A stretch of 64,000 nucleotides of DNA from Mesorhabditis belari (lineage: Eukaryota > Nematoda > Chromadorea > Rhabditida > Rhabditidae): the NCBI GenBank assembly GCA_958450365.1, contig CAUEEP010000877.1, positions 234,001 to 298,000 of the forward strand, read 5' to 3'. This document shows positions 1-10,051 of this stretch, one piece after another. The position numbers and the translations under genes are program-made. Under the pieces are notes generated by a model. The model was given only the letters and a program-made list of their open reading frames with translations. It was not told the origin of the DNA and made no database searches. Every line of letters begins with the position of its first letter. Within the stretch, counting starts at the first letter, position 1.

Positions 1-92
1 GCCATGGGTTCTTTTGAAAGAAATTTCAGCTTTTTCGAATCGATTAGCCGCTTCATTCCAGATAAGCCATTTAATCCAAAATTTTTCACTAA

Positions 93-341
93 AGAAAATC
101 AATTAACCCGGATAGATTTTTAAAATATCGAAAATATCGAGAAAAAACTGTTCTAGCACGTTGTTCGTCTTTTTCTTCTTTGGTCAACTATCTTCTTCAT
201 TTGTTTGTTGTTTTTAAACATAAATGTGTTGAGACGAATCTGCTGCACAACTACAAATTTGCCATCAATGATCTCTTACAAGCTCTGGGGCCGGAATCGG
301 ACTTCGAGTCTTTGAGTGAGTTCAAGATAGAAAAAAAATGA
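93..341 (+). other. Unrecognised open frame, possible terminal exon
   Basis: An open frame without its own ATG runs for about 82 codons to a TGA at 339-341. Its last third (about residues 50-82) has protein-like composition, with NDLLQALGPESDFESLSEF near the end. It lies upstream of, and on the same strand as, the transthyretin-like remnant, but I see no splice signals linking them. I do not recognise a family. It may be a terminal exon of a decayed gene or chance; confidence is low. Confidence 0.2.
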
Positions 342-502
342 AATATCAGGTATTGTATTGTAGAATTCAGTAAAATTTTCACTTCTTGTCTGACTGTGAA
401 ACTTTCTGCATATAAAAAACATTCTAACGACTCAAACAGAGCCGCCATACAGTCTTATTTCATTCAAAACAGAGTCGTTTACCAACTCTCAATTTTCAGA
501 AC

Positions 503-781
503 GAATCCCGACGATTACGAGTGGGCCGACACTAAAGGAGAGATGTGGCCAGCGGAGCTGATCGTCATTTCGGAATCACCGGCTCTTGCTCGGAATGGGT
601 CAAGCCGGACTTCAACATCACTATTTCTCATGATTGCCATGAGCCGGCCGAAGTTTTAATAAATTCAAAAAGCAATTCCAAAAAGAACCGCTTTAAACAT
701 AACAAAAAAAAAGGTTTTTTCAATAGGTTGTCAGGTTTTTTAAGGACTGATATCAACAAGCGACAATCTTTCACAGCATAG
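503..781 (+). pseudogene. Transthyretin-like (TTL) family remnant, frameshifted
   Basis: A TTTTCAG acceptor at about 500 precedes an exon reading TNPDDYEWADTKGEM. The frame then shifts by one near 545 and continues as FGITGSCSEWVKPDFNITIS followed by HDCH. Nematode TTL proteins carry the same order: a DPDD-like turn, a G-x-F-x-x-x-G-S stretch, then an IYHDC-like strand with a conserved cysteine. TTLs are small secreted proteins expanded in nematodes. The N-terminal signal peptide and first strand are not visible upstream, and after HDC the frame runs into lysine-rich sequence rather than a normal TTL ending. The shift and missing ends suggest a pseudogene; an undetected intron is the alternative. 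Confidence 0.42.
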
Positions 782-799
782 TCCCAGGTGGCTGGAATA

Positions 800-1680
800 A
801 TGCTTGATGCTTGATGCTCTTTCTCTATTTGGAATAGGTTCACGGAAGAACCGAAATGATTTTTCGATAACTTATCAAAAGAATACTAATGACAAAAGGA
901 CGGTCAATTTCAAGATTTCAGATTGGGGATTTGCTGGGTCAGTTATGATTTGAATTCATGAATGAAACCCACCAAAACATCGTTCTCTGCTGATACAAAG
1001 TTGAAAATCGGATTGATATGTATATGAGAATGGACAAATCGAGTCATTTGTTGAAGCAAGGGCAGCATAGACAAAAAACGGTAAAACAAGTGAAACTAGC
1101 ATTTTCCAGGGGTAGTTTCTGATAAATGGTCGGTTTATTTCTACTTTTTCCTCCCGGGATCCTGTTATCAGCTGGACTCGAGTCTTGCGAATATATCCGT
1201 ATTCAGTAGTAAATCATTTTTATTCCAATCTTTGCTCAATTAAGAAGAAATTGAACTAACAAAGGGAAGTAATCACGAATCTTTTCCGTAGCTTGCAATG
1301 AGTTGCAATTGGGTTTCTGTTTCATTGCTTTAACTAAACTGCTCTCAAAAATTCTTAAGAACATTGAGCATCGTCTACTGTTGTTCTTAAGATGACGTAA
1401 TTATCTCTCTAATCTGACCAAATTTATGAAAATTTCGTCGCATTAGGATTCTTGGAATAATCTCTGTTTTTTCAGACTATTTCATTTAGAGCAAATCATA
1501 GGTTAAGTGGTAAATTTTTTTATTTTTCAACGGATGTACGGAAAAGGAACGGAAAGGCTTGTTTGCCAAACTGTTTGCCAAACCAAAACTGCCAAACGGA
1601 AAGGCTTGTTTGGTTTCAAAATAAAATGTTAGCTTCAGCCTTACTCTTTGCTAAAAGATAAAAAACATGTCGGAGACACG
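800..1680. other. Intergenic, no gene recognised
   Basis: AT-rich sequence with no open frame worth reporting. A short direct duplication of a GTTTGCCAAAC-type motif lies near 1560-1620. Nothing else is supported. Confidence 0.5.
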
Positions 1681-1689
1681 TGAAACTTA

Positions 1690-1862
1690 CCGTAAATACT
1701 GTAATTGGACCCCACCCCTCTACTCGTACCCCCTCTAATAGTACCCCACCCCTCTAATAGTACCCCCCTCTAATAGTACCCCACCCTAGAGGGGGAGGGA
1801 AAAAATAATACCCCACCCCTCTAATAGTGCTCCACCCCTCTAATAGTACCCCACCCCCACCT
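1690..1862. repeat. C-rich tandem repeat (minisatellite)
   Basis: Imperfect tandem copies of a unit close to TACCCCACCCCTCTAATAG run across about 170 bases, with some shorter units (TACCCCCCTCTAATAG) and one inverted stretch (AGAGGGGGAGGG, near 1787-1799). The strong strand bias (pyrimidine-rich plus strand) and inverted block could form a hairpin. No coding sense was found. Confidence 0.85.
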
Positions 1863-2000
1863 AACGCGTAACTACAAACAACTCTTTTAAAGCGGAAAAT
1901 TTTCATGTATTTTCAGAAATCGTTTGTATTTTTAATTTTATCCCATAAATTTGTCGTTTTTAAATTTGGGGTGGCTACTTTGCGCAGCTCGCCATAACTT

Positions 2001-2091
2001 TCTTCTAAGTGGGCCAATCTTTATGATTGTAGATCTCAACAAGTGCAACAAAGTAACACCGAAATAATAAAGATTGTTCCACTTAGAAGAC
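2001..2091. repeat. Short foldback (hairpin) sequence
   Basis: TCTTCTAAGTGGGCCAATCT at 2001-2020 is repeated in inverted form at about 2070-2091 (AAGATTGTTCCACTTAGAAG), giving arms of roughly 22 bases with a loop of about 50. It sits immediately before the larger inverted pair 2109-2925 and may be one end of that unit. Confidence 0.6.
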
Positions 2092-2108
2092 TTGAACCAC
2101 TTAGAAGC

Positions 2109-2925
2109 CACTTTAAATTAAACTCGAGGCTTTTCAGTGGCAAGAACAACAGCACATCGACGAACGACGAGCTCGAGACGCTGCTGAAAACTTGCAGAAA
2201 TCTCGCGTCAGTTTACTTACTCATTAAAAATTTACACGAAAAAAGTTTAGATGGAACCTCAAGAAGCGAATCAACGAAACGTAAGGGCAGAAATTCGAAT
2301 ATGTGTCCAAGGGTTGCACCATATTTGCTTAACGCGATTTGGAGCGTAAAGAATTGAAAAATATCTCATTTTTAGGTTTATATCAATTAGACAAATGAAT
2401 TTGCTATATTTTTCAAAATGAATTTTGTGTTGTTGCAAATGTGTTGCCAAAAATGAGCTTTTTTTAATTCTTTGCGATTACAAATCTAATGCACCAGAGA
2501 GTGCAAATTCATGTTGCTCATGATGCTGCTTTTCTTTTTTGCCATAGAGCACTCTGTCAAAAGTTATACGGGTTTAAAGTTTTGCAAGGAGTTTCAAAAA
2601 TCAAACCGCGACATTACAACCTTGTCTTCCGCGGCCTTGACAGTTGCAGCGGTAGCCGAGTGATAGTGAGCTGGGACGCAAGACGGTGGCTGTACGGTTC
2701 GAGCCCGGTAGCTGGTTGCCTTTTTTCTTTTTTTCGGTTTTAATGCCTTATGTGTTCTCTATCGTCGCACACAATAGCATCTGGCATGCAATAGTATAGC
2801 ATCTGGCATGCATTTCTGCATGCCTGATTTCTGCAAGTTTTCAGCAGTGTCTCGAGCTCGTTGTTTGTCGATGTACTGTTGTTCTTGCCACTGAAAAGCC
2901 TCGAGTTTAATTTAAAGTGAATTCT
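2109..2925. repeat. Long inverted repeat pair enclosing a tRNA-like sequence
   Basis: About 97 bases at 2109-2205 recur in inverted orientation at about 2825-2925. Read from each end, both arms encode the same peptide frame (KLNSRLFSGKNNSTS, then a LETLLKTCRN stretch), which shows they are copies. The spacer of about 620 bases holds the tRNA-like sequence at 2646-2720 and two direct copies of AGCATCTGGCATGC near 2777-2812. It may be a foldback transposable element or two facing solo copies of one repeat. The open frames in the arms are probably not genes. Confidence 0.6.
2646..2720 (+). repeat. tRNA-like pseudogene or SINE head
   Basis: TAGCCGAGTGATAGTGAGC resembles a pol III A box and GGTTCGAGCCC at about 2696-2706 is a good B box. 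Spacing is close to a tRNA, but acceptor and anticodon stems do not pair convincingly. I read it as a tRNA-derived repeat, not a functional tRNA. Confidence 0.45.
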
Positions 2926-2999
2926 AATCGTTGGCTGTGTGTTCGGTTCATTTTTCACGAATCACTTTTTTATCTCAGCAAAATTGTCGGAAGCATAGG

Positions 3000-4030
3000 T
3001 TTAATCGGCACACACTATTTGAGATCGAAATTTGCGGGAATCGTCAGAAACAGCCAAATGACGACGATCACGACGAGAACAGGGGTAGAAAGTGAGACGA
3101 GGAGAAAGGAGTCTTTCCGAGAAATTCCCCTCTCCTTCTCTTGCTCCCCCATCCACAACTTGACGATACAATTTCTCGACATCGATTTCTGACTTCTCAA
3201 CTTGACGGTACATCGACTTTTGTGTCTTTTACTAAAACATTCAACTTTATTTGCAGTTAGACATACGTAATAAAACAAAAAGTCCTGAAAAACTTAAAGC
3301 AACAAGAAATTCGGAACTCACCTTTGTTCACCTTGGCGTTTTGAGACAGAAATTCATTTCGCAAGATAAAAAAAGTCGTGCAGAGACGGATAAAATGCCC
3401 CAAAACCTTGTGTGCCCCAAAAAATTTTGGTAAGAGAAGTTGTTTTCAAAAGCGAAAATTGTGTTGCAAGAGAATTGTGTTGCAAGTTAATTGTATTGTT
3501 TTCTAGTTGCAAGAATAGTTTTTGAATTTAAAGCGCTTTTTTAATTTCCTTGTTACATTTTTATCCTTATCTTCAAACTAGAACGGAGCAAACAGATGTT
3601 CTTATTTTGTGTTCACTCTATCTGCCAATGTTGAATGTTCATATTTGAAGGAAAGCTTGTTCTTTGGATTGAAAGTTTGATTGAATTCATATTCCATCAG
3701 TCGAAATGAATGATTGCATAGCGTTAAACCGATAGTCAATCACGTTTTCGCTTCGGGCTTACCAGGGTGTACGCAACTTATTTACTTGATCAACGCAGAT
3801 TGTCAGGATTGCATTTCACAGTTTGTTTCCATGCTTTGTGTGCTACTTACAAAATAATTTCCTTTTTCGAAAAGATCAAAATTTATTTCATAAAATGCAA
3901 GATAAAGCACGAATACGAGCACAAATGTATGTACAATGGGCGGTTAAGCAGTCAATCAGATCAGTTTGCTTCAAAATTTAAGGAAAAACAAATTAAGGCT
4001 ATTTCGAATCACAATTAGAATGACATATAC
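3000..4030. other. Intergenic, no gene recognised
   Basis: Several short open frames exist on both strands but none shows a domain, signal peptide, or paired splice sites. Two tandem motifs of the form AACTTGACGRTACA occur near 3158-3215. Nothing more can be supported. Confidence 0.4.
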
Positions 4031-4033
4031 AGT

Positions 4034-4261
4034 TCACAAAAGTCGGAAAAAAGCGGCAACGAAAAGAAGTTGCCGCAATGGGGAAAGAATGACCACAGAG
4101 TTGCGGTATTGATGATTGTGAACGTTGCCGGGAGACTGGTCAATGTTGACGTTGATGTTGTTCCCTCGTCCCTTGCCGCTTTTCGACCCTTTCAACACTC
4201 CATCAACCATCTCTTGCACCATGTTCATCTGCGCTCGTAGCTTTTCGATGTCTCTGCAACA
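4034..4261 (-). CDS. Last exon of an unrecognised gene (truncated)
   Basis: On the minus strand a good acceptor (CATGTTGCAG) precedes an exon whose composition and codon choice (many C- or G-ending codons) look coding. It reads DIEKLRAQMNMVQEMVDGVL, then a basic Lys/Gly-rich patch, then NNINVNIDQSPGNVHN, and ends with a hydrophobic tail before TGA. The first part would form an amphipathic helix or short coiled coil. Upstream on the same strand the sequence changes to the inverted kinase-derived repeat at 4262-4520, so earlier exons are missing or displaced. I do not recognise the family. Confidence 0.4.
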   Translation of the reverse strand, partial: CCRDIEKLRAQMNMVQEMVDGVLKGSKSGKGRGNNINVNIDQSPGNVHNHQYRNSVVILSPLRQLLFVAAFFRLL

Positions 4262-4520
4262 TGCAATCGTCCCATTCAATAAACCAAGAGGAAGTGCTTC
4301 CACATTTGAAAACAGGGAAACTTTTGGAAATCCCAAAGCGGCTCCACCTCTCCTGTAATCTAGTTAGAAATTTTTGAATATCAAACGTTTAGAAGCTCGA
4401 CTATTCGTGATTGTTGGAAAGAAGAGGCAAACGATCGGCCGGAGTTTTCAAATATTCGGCAAAGTCTCTATAAAGAGATGGAAGATAATTCTGAATGTTA
4501 CGGGTATTTACATTTCAGGT
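4262..4520 (+). pseudogene. KIN-16-like protein tyrosine kinase, C-terminal fragment
   Basis: Two reading frames joined by a shift encode the end of a tyrosine kinase domain. The first reads QEEVLPHLKTGKLL; the second reads YQTFRSSTIRDCWKEEANDR followed by PEFSNIRQSLYKEM. The pattern CW-x5-RPxF-x2-IR-x2-L is kinase subdomain XI. A nearly identical segment at 30690-31015 extends further upstream. Everything N-terminal, including the catalytic residues, is absent here, so it cannot be a working kinase. It stands in front of receptor A exactly as the other copy stands in front of receptor C, so it is part of the duplicated unit. The exon ends at a CAG/GTGATT donor near 4518. Confidence 0.7.
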
Positions 4521-5090
4521 GATTTGGTAAATAAGCATCAAAGGATTTGTAAAAATTTAGTAAGAACTATTATCGCTCTGAGCCGACACGCGAAACAGAA
4601 GCAAAGATCGAAACTGTTTAAATGATCAGAAATCTTTCAACAATCTTGGTGCTTGCATTTAATTTTGAATAGAAAAAAAGATATGAATCAAGACTTCGAA
4701 TTCAGTTTTATTCCACGATTTATCAAAAACTAATTACAGATTCAGCTCTAACGAATGAGCTAGGCCATTTTTTATTATTACAATATACTGTGGATGCCAA
4801 AAATTGGTCTGTACCGCCATATCCCATCAGGCATCAATATGCATCCTTAAAAACTTGATCTGGCTTAAAAATAAAATAATACTTATTTATTACTATAAAT
4901 AAAGGGTTTTATAAACAGTAAGGTTTAATAGGTGTTCATTACAGGCTGAAAACTATTTATTAAAGTTTACAGCTGTCTCCTGACTCTCAAAAAACATCTG
5001 TTTCGATTTTTTTTTCAAGCAATTCGCCCCTCTACTTTTTGGATTCACAAACAGTCACATTTGGCTCACTTTTCCCAATATCAGACTCAA

Positions 5091-8071
5091 ATGTCAGAAT
5101 ATTCAATTCTCGAAACTCTTTATTTAATTCCATTTTCAATCGATGACTTTATTTGCTCACTCACTATTGGTATATTCAGTTGTGTGAAAGATCCAGATCA
5201 AATTAAAACGTTCAGAATGCTTCAAATCGCGATCATTGTAAGCAAAAGAAAATTCTGTGTTGATTCTAAGCTAAAGGATCGTTTTTGATCGTTACGTAGT
5301 ATAAGAGAGAGAGAGAGTATATCTGCGTGTCTGTCTGTTATGCGTTTTGAGAAAAAAACGCCGGACCGATTTGGCTATGTGTGTGAAATTTTATCTAATT
5401 TAAAAAAATCAAATTAGTTTTGAGGGTTAGTGGGATCGTTTCTTGTAAAAAGTGGAATTACTGAAGCTCCTTTATACGCGTGGTCGCGTGGTCTAAGACT
5501 GTCAATCTGGCGCTGGAGAAAGGGTTGTTGGTTTCAATTGGGTAAACAGCTTAAATATTTTATTGGGCATTGACAATAACACTTTACCAAGCTTTCAATG
5601 GGATGCTAGTTCATTTTAAGTTTATCTTGGTGATCTGTATCCAGAATTTTCGATCCAAATCAAACACTCCTGTTGTCTGATAGATACAGGCCATACATGA
5701 TGTTTTGAAAAACGAAGAAAATGTCCTTTCGATAAGAACGGCATTTTCAAAACATAAAAGAAGGAAGCCAAGTTAGGGGGGCCAATTTGTGCGACTTGAG
5801 CGGCTGCTGTGATTGCAAGGTTGGCCAACCAAGTTTCTGTACCTCCTACAAACTTCTGTGTCGACCATCAAATCCTTTTATCGGGCATGAACGTCGAGTT
5901 ACGGCTGCTACGGCAAATTCCATTTCTTACCGAATTGATTGTTCTCGACTTTCCTTTACTTCGGCCTCCTTGAATTTTCCCGCAAATATCGCAATGTTGC
6001 AAGAAAATTTCCAATTGTGCTAACTCAAAAATGACGCACGTCAGTTTATCATCTTCAATAGCTTTATCTTCGCTCGAACTCATCTCGAATGAAAAGTCCA
6101 AAAAAGAAAAGTTTCTAATTTTCTGTGAGGGGAGTGGCTTGCCAGTTGGCTCGTTCAAACCTGTCTGCCGCAGCAGGAGATGTTCATCAACAAAATTTTG
6201 CCGAATATGGCAGGAAATCAATCAGCGGATTTGTTTCTGCTATTTTTCGGAAAAAAAGCATCAAATAAAATTAATAATAATAAACAAAATAATCGTTATC
6301 GGCGATCTAAATTTCTCACTTGGAATCAGCCTCGATTGTTGCCCCCTTTAACATCTCATTTTAGCTATGTTCCCTATCAATCACGATTACTTTGTCCTTC
6401 TTTCGCCCCGTCGTTCTCCCACCTTTCACCATCATTTCAGCAAGTTCAATAAATTTCAGTCAAACGGAGATTCTCATATTTATGGTAAGATGAGATGGTT
6501 ATTGTTTCTTGCTAACTGCAAATTCTAGCACATTTATTTTCTTCGCTCTATCTTTCACCTTCTTTTACATGTGTATAACTTTTCTCTTCGATGTCTCGCT
6601 ATATCGTCTCCAGAATGGAAAATCCGAGTTCGACGAATATTTTCTGTATGAAAAGAAATAAACTTCGAAAAATGTTCATTTTTTAGTTTTTTTACACGGG
6701 TCTTTTTCTCTTGGTGATCACAATCGTCTCTTACTTTGATTATTTGTTGATTCCTTATCAAATACGCGAAAATACAAGGGTAACTTTATTTAAATTAAAG
6801 ATTCTAGAGAAAAATACAGTTAAACAATTCTTAGACCGAATCTTCAATAGATTTCTCTGTTCTTATAAACGATTCAAATTTGCCCCTGTTACTTGCATTA
6901 TTTGGAATTGGCGTGGTCATTGTGATGAGGTTGATCTTTTAAATAAATTAAAGTCCGTGTCGAGCTCATACTTTAAACTAAAAATACGTTCAACTTATTT
7001 GTTAAGTAATACTGGAGTAACTTAAATCGTCTCAAAGTTAAGCTTTTAGTTGGGTCATTGTTATTGTAACTCTTTTATACAAACTTCCTCATCTCGGGCC
7101 TCCTCTGAGTATCAAAATACAAACGATGCATCAACAATTATTACGAGTTTCGTTAGTTCAGGTACATGAGTGGATTTTCGGATGATATTTATTAGGTACT
7201 CCGGAGAATAACTGCATTTTTCTTAATTTTTAATTGCAAAAATTTTTATATAAAAATATAAAATTAATCAAAATCCCAACCGTTAGAATCAATACACTTT
7301 TGCCAACGAGTAGCCAGTTCTTTGATCCCTGCAGCAAGGAAAGTCGGACCGTCTAGAGGCGATGAAGTTGATAGAATTTTTCACCTTTGTTTCGTTCTTG
7401 AAAATTTTATTTCTACCTCTAGGTTTCAAAAAAGGAACCGACCGACCGATTTTGTGTTCACGGATCTATTCGATAATCTTACTAGGGAATTTTGTCAAGT
7501 CAAGGTCGAGTTTTCACATGACTTGCTTTGGCCCATCCGATAGACTTTTCATCAAGGATTCTGAATCCCCGACGAAAAGTCTATCAGATGGGCCAAGGCT
7601 CAGGTGGAAACTCGATCTTGGCTTGACAAAATTCCCTAGTCAAAACCTCACTTAAACCAATTGTAAAAAAAGTATCATGAAAAATATCTAGATAATCTTT
7701 TTGGGGACAATATATTTTCTACCATTGCTTATAATAATGTTATCAACATTTGTTCTGGGGAAGCAAACAAGTAAGTATTTAAAACTCCTATTTATACGGT
7801 TTCCTTTTTGAGAAAAAATTTTTCCCTATGCACTAATGATAACCACTTTGCATTCTTCCGGAAATTGTCTCATCGTTCTTTTTGTGACAAAATACTATCG
7901 AGATCTTTTCATTAAACTTTATCAGGTGAGTCAATAGAAAAAGAATGAGACATTGACAACAATATGATTAAATTATTTCGTTTTCAGCGTCTCAAAAAAC
8001 GATTCATATCACGAATTGGAGATTCCACTGCGTCTAAAACACAACAACGAACGCCTGTAATGAAAAAATAA
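5091..8071 (+). CDS. Chemoreceptor copy A (SRH/SRI-like 7TM GPCR), nine exons, intact
   Basis: Exons 5091-5237, 6365-6484, 6529-6645, 6687-6779, 6835-6929, 7050-7161, 7692-7770, 7813-7925 and 7988-8071 join in phase into an open frame of 319 codons plus stop. All introns have GT/AG ends; most acceptors are TTTTAG or TTTTCAG. Exon 1 gives TM1 and the first loop (MSEYSILETLYLIP). Exon 2 is TM2 with a proline pair (LPPF). Exon 3 contains LRCLAIS after TM3. Exon 5 is the second extracellular loop (TESSIDFSVLINDSN). Exon 6 holds TMHQQLLRVSLVQ before TM6. Exon 8 is TM7 with HSSGNC and TKYYRDLF. The tail is basic. Length, topology and the YYRD/YR motif fit nematode SRH/SRI chemoreceptors, which act in sensory cilia. 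Ligand unknown. Intron 1 (1.1 kb) is filled with repeats. Confidence 0.85.
5290..5560 (+). repeat. Intron-1 repeat block of receptor copies (Helitron-like head plus tRNA-like segment)
   Basis: A (GA)n stretch, TCTGTCTGTTATGCG, and a sentence-like run ending in ACCGATTTGGCT are followed by TGGTCTAAGACTGTCAATC and GGGTTGTTGGTTTCAATTG, which resemble degenerate pol III A and B boxes. The same block recurs at about 10870-11130 (B), 31930-32200 (C), 45820-46060 (D, inverted), 52745-53000 (F) and 58380-58610 (G). The first part resembles Helitron-type ends seen elsewhere in this window at 14893, 36813 and 55598. It was present before the receptor copies were duplicated. Confidence 0.5.
5622..6221 (-). 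other. Antisense open frames inside receptor intron 1 (shared by copies)
   Basis: Inside intron 1 of receptor A, on the opposite strand, two overlapping open frames contain MSSSEDKAIEDDKLTCVI and, further on, MANLAITAAAQVAQIG. Similar antisense frames occur at 11355-11690, 32440-32720, 45290-45600 (as sense relative to the plus strand), 53298-53516 and 58620-58880. In the 53 kb copy a single frame reads MSDDEAIEDDKLRHVIVELV through EQEMEFAVTAVTRCSC. They may be an old nested gene carried along by duplication, or a transposon fragment. Because the copies are recent duplicates, shared openness is weak evidence for function. I do not recognise the protein. Confidence 0.25.
7480..7636. repeat. 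Palindromic insert in receptor intron 6
   Basis: Arms reading CTAGGGAATTTTGTCAAGTC and, inverted, GACTTGACAAAATTCCCTAG (with variants) flank a centre where ATAGACTTTTCATC pairs with its own inverse. The same foldback lies in intron 6 of copies B (about 13130-13310), C (34860-35045), D (43700-44035, longer centre), F and G (60330-60605). In copy F a piece of it has been joined to exon 9. Confidence 0.7.
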
Positions 8072-8159
8072 TGTAAAAATATCAAATTTTTTGTGCTTTA
8101 TCTGATAGCTAACAGTTCGATGTCTATAAAATCTGAATCTAAGCTTCATGTTCAAACGC

Positions 8160-8600
8160 ATTATTTTTCAGGATCCTTGAAAGATATATCCTTTGTTCAT
8201 CAAGTTTTTCATTGATTGAAAAAGTGGTTCGAAAGGCCGAGTATGAATTGATATTAGCCGTGAATCAACCTATTTTCAACTCACGGATTACGCTTGGTCA
8301 AGGGCTTTCTCTGGTGATCAACTTATTGTTGAAGCACCAAATCAAAAGATAAAGAGAGAAACGAGAGAACATTCATTTAAAGAGATGTTTCTAATGATCT
8401 TCTTTTTCATTGTGTCTTCACTGCAACAGATTGAGATTCAAAAATCCGTTGAATCAACGACTAATTTTCTGGTTGGCTATGACAATGTAACTCCTCAACC
8501 GCCAAATCCACCACAAGCGTCATTCAGTCCAGATTGTCACAATAATCGGTTCTTTAAATTTGAAATATTAAGAAATCTAGACTCAGGTTAGGTCTTGGTA
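8160..8600 (+). pseudogene. Shared 3' block of receptor copies, decayed open frame with a membrane segment
   Basis: Downstream of receptor A is a block found also at about 14215-14650, 55090-55350 and 61140-61560, with its start also at 43137-43200 inverted. Its most open part reads RESTYFQLTDYAWSRAFSG, then a basic stretch, then a hydrophobic segment (MFLMIFFFIVSSLQQ) and FLVGYDNVTPQPPNPPQ. In the 61 kb copy an ATG at 61214 opens the frame but a stop follows the hydrophobic segment. In this copy the ATG is ATT. It looks like the remains of a small membrane or secreted protein gene carried with the receptor unit. I do not recognise a family. Confidence 0.35.
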
Positions 8601-8753
8601 AGCCATTCTAACCGAATCTCTGAAACTTTTAATCACTTAAACCGCTTCAATTTTTTCGTTTTGCCCTGAATCGCCAAAGTAAGCAAAAAAAATGGTAACT
8701 GAGGCTTTGGAGTTTCTTCACTTTGCCATTCATTTCTTTACTTTACTATTCAG

Positions 8754-9789
8754 ATATCTATTGATGACACGTGGAAATCGAGAAGCTGCCTATGATTCAA
8801 TTGTTGCTTTGGTTGGTGAGAAACAAGCAAAACCCGTCTTCAACGAACTCATCCGAGAAAGCGCACGAGACAAAGTAAATCTTCATATTCAGAAGTGAAT
8901 ATTGCTTCATTCTAGAGTCGATCCGGTTCTTTTTGGGAACTCTTCACGAGCAAGAAGCTCCGTCTTCCCCTACTCGTTTCTCTTCTTGTCATGGTCGCTC
9001 AGCAGTTCACCGGATGCACAGCTGTCTTTGCTTACTCGACTGACATGTTTATCAACGCGAAACTTGATCCGTGAGTTAGACTTGATGATATCTAGTTAAT
9101 AAAGCAATACTGGAATCTTGAACTTTTAGAAATTAAGTAACTAAGAGACATTGGTACTATAAATTGCAGAAATGACGAACGGTCACACTAAAAACGATTC
9201 TAACTTGCTTCAAATCAGCCAGATTGACATGATCTATAGCTGAAAAAATAGAGAATCTCAAGAGCTTTCGAATGGACTAGAGCGCCCCCAAAAATATCAA
9301 TGCTAAAGAATGCTACAGTGGTTTGTAGCCGGACTCGATCGCTCCAAAAACGTGCAAGTACGGTTCACTAGGACTAAAAACCACTGTAGCATTCTTTTAG
9401 CATTGATTTTTTGGGGGCGCTTTAGTCCATTCAAAAGTTCTTGAGATTCTCTATTTTTTAAGCTATAGACCATGTCAATCCGGCAGGTTTGAAGCAAGTT
9501 AGAAGTGTTTGTAGTGCCAATGTCTATGTATCAAGAAACCTACGAGCATCGAAACATTTTGCAGCCGCTAAAAGTTCAAAAAGATAACTTCTGTATTGAG
9601 TAGATATTTTATTCTTTTAAATTTCAATAAAGAACCATATCAATTTCATAAAATTATATTTAATTAATAAAATTTAGACAAACAGCTCGTTACGCAACGC
9701 TGGCTATCGGTGTCGTCTACTTTTTGTTCGCTTGTTCGGCTCCTTTGTTGATTGATCGAGTTGGGCGAAGGCCACTTTCTCTATTCCAA
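8754..9789 (+). CDS. SLC2-type sugar transporter, three internal exons (partial gene)
   Basis: Exons 8754-8874, 8916-9070 and 9678-9789 join in phase to give about 129 codons with no stop. The first begins RYLLMTRGNREAAYDSIVAL, the cytoplasmic helix after TM6 of the major facilitator sugar porters (PESPRYLL region). The second reads FWELFTSKKLRLPLL and then VAQQFTGCTAVFAY, the QQ-x-x-G motif of TM7. The third ends with LLIDRVGRRPLSLF, the D-x-x-GRR motif after TM8. These are family signatures of GLUT/SLC2 facilitators. No N-terminal half or TM9-12 exons were found: upstream is the decayed receptor 3' block and downstream a LINE fragment. All visible residues are intact, so loss of the ends may be recent. 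Intron 2 holds a foldback MITE. Confidence 0.75.
9186..9517. mobile_element. Foldback MITE in transporter intron
   Basis: Arms of about 130 bases are inverted copies of each other. The outer ends read CACTAAAAACGATTCTAACT at 9186 and, inverted, CACTACAAACACTTCTAACT from the right. The inner part of the arms contains CACTGTAGCATTCTTTAGCA-type sequence and a GGGGGCGC tract. A single related arm is present near 36255-36310. No coding sequence lies inside, so it is non-autonomous. It sits within the second intron of the transporter fragment. Confidence 0.75.
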
Positions 9790-10051
9790 GTGAGTTCAAT
9801 CGAATAAATAAAGGTTTTCGATAAAATTTGAACAAATTAATGCGATTAAGTGCTGCAGACAGGATGTAGTTTTATTTTCGAGCACAAAGCATTTTTGCTT
9901 CCTTTCTTTCTGGCGCACTAATAAAGAATTCAATCTGCCAGATGGTGTGTGTTTCCATGTTGAGCATAAAGTTATCATTCAAGGGGTGGAAAGTTGCCGA
10001 TAAAAAAAAATGAACTAAAACTAAAAATGAACTTTTTTTGAACTAAAAACT

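Noticed and set aside
2043..2958. Two facing open frames with the same KLNSRLFSGKNNSTS peptide as duplicate genes
   Set aside because: They are the arms of an inverted repeat; no start context, splice signals or domain, and the frames end in unrelated sequence.
6529..6660. Reading of receptor exon 3 as a hydrophobic frame ending SLYRLQNGKSEFDEYF
   Set aside because: This frame is open in all copies but does not keep phase with exon 4; the frame ending SPEWKIRVRRIFS does, and gives the receptor its LRCLAIS motif.
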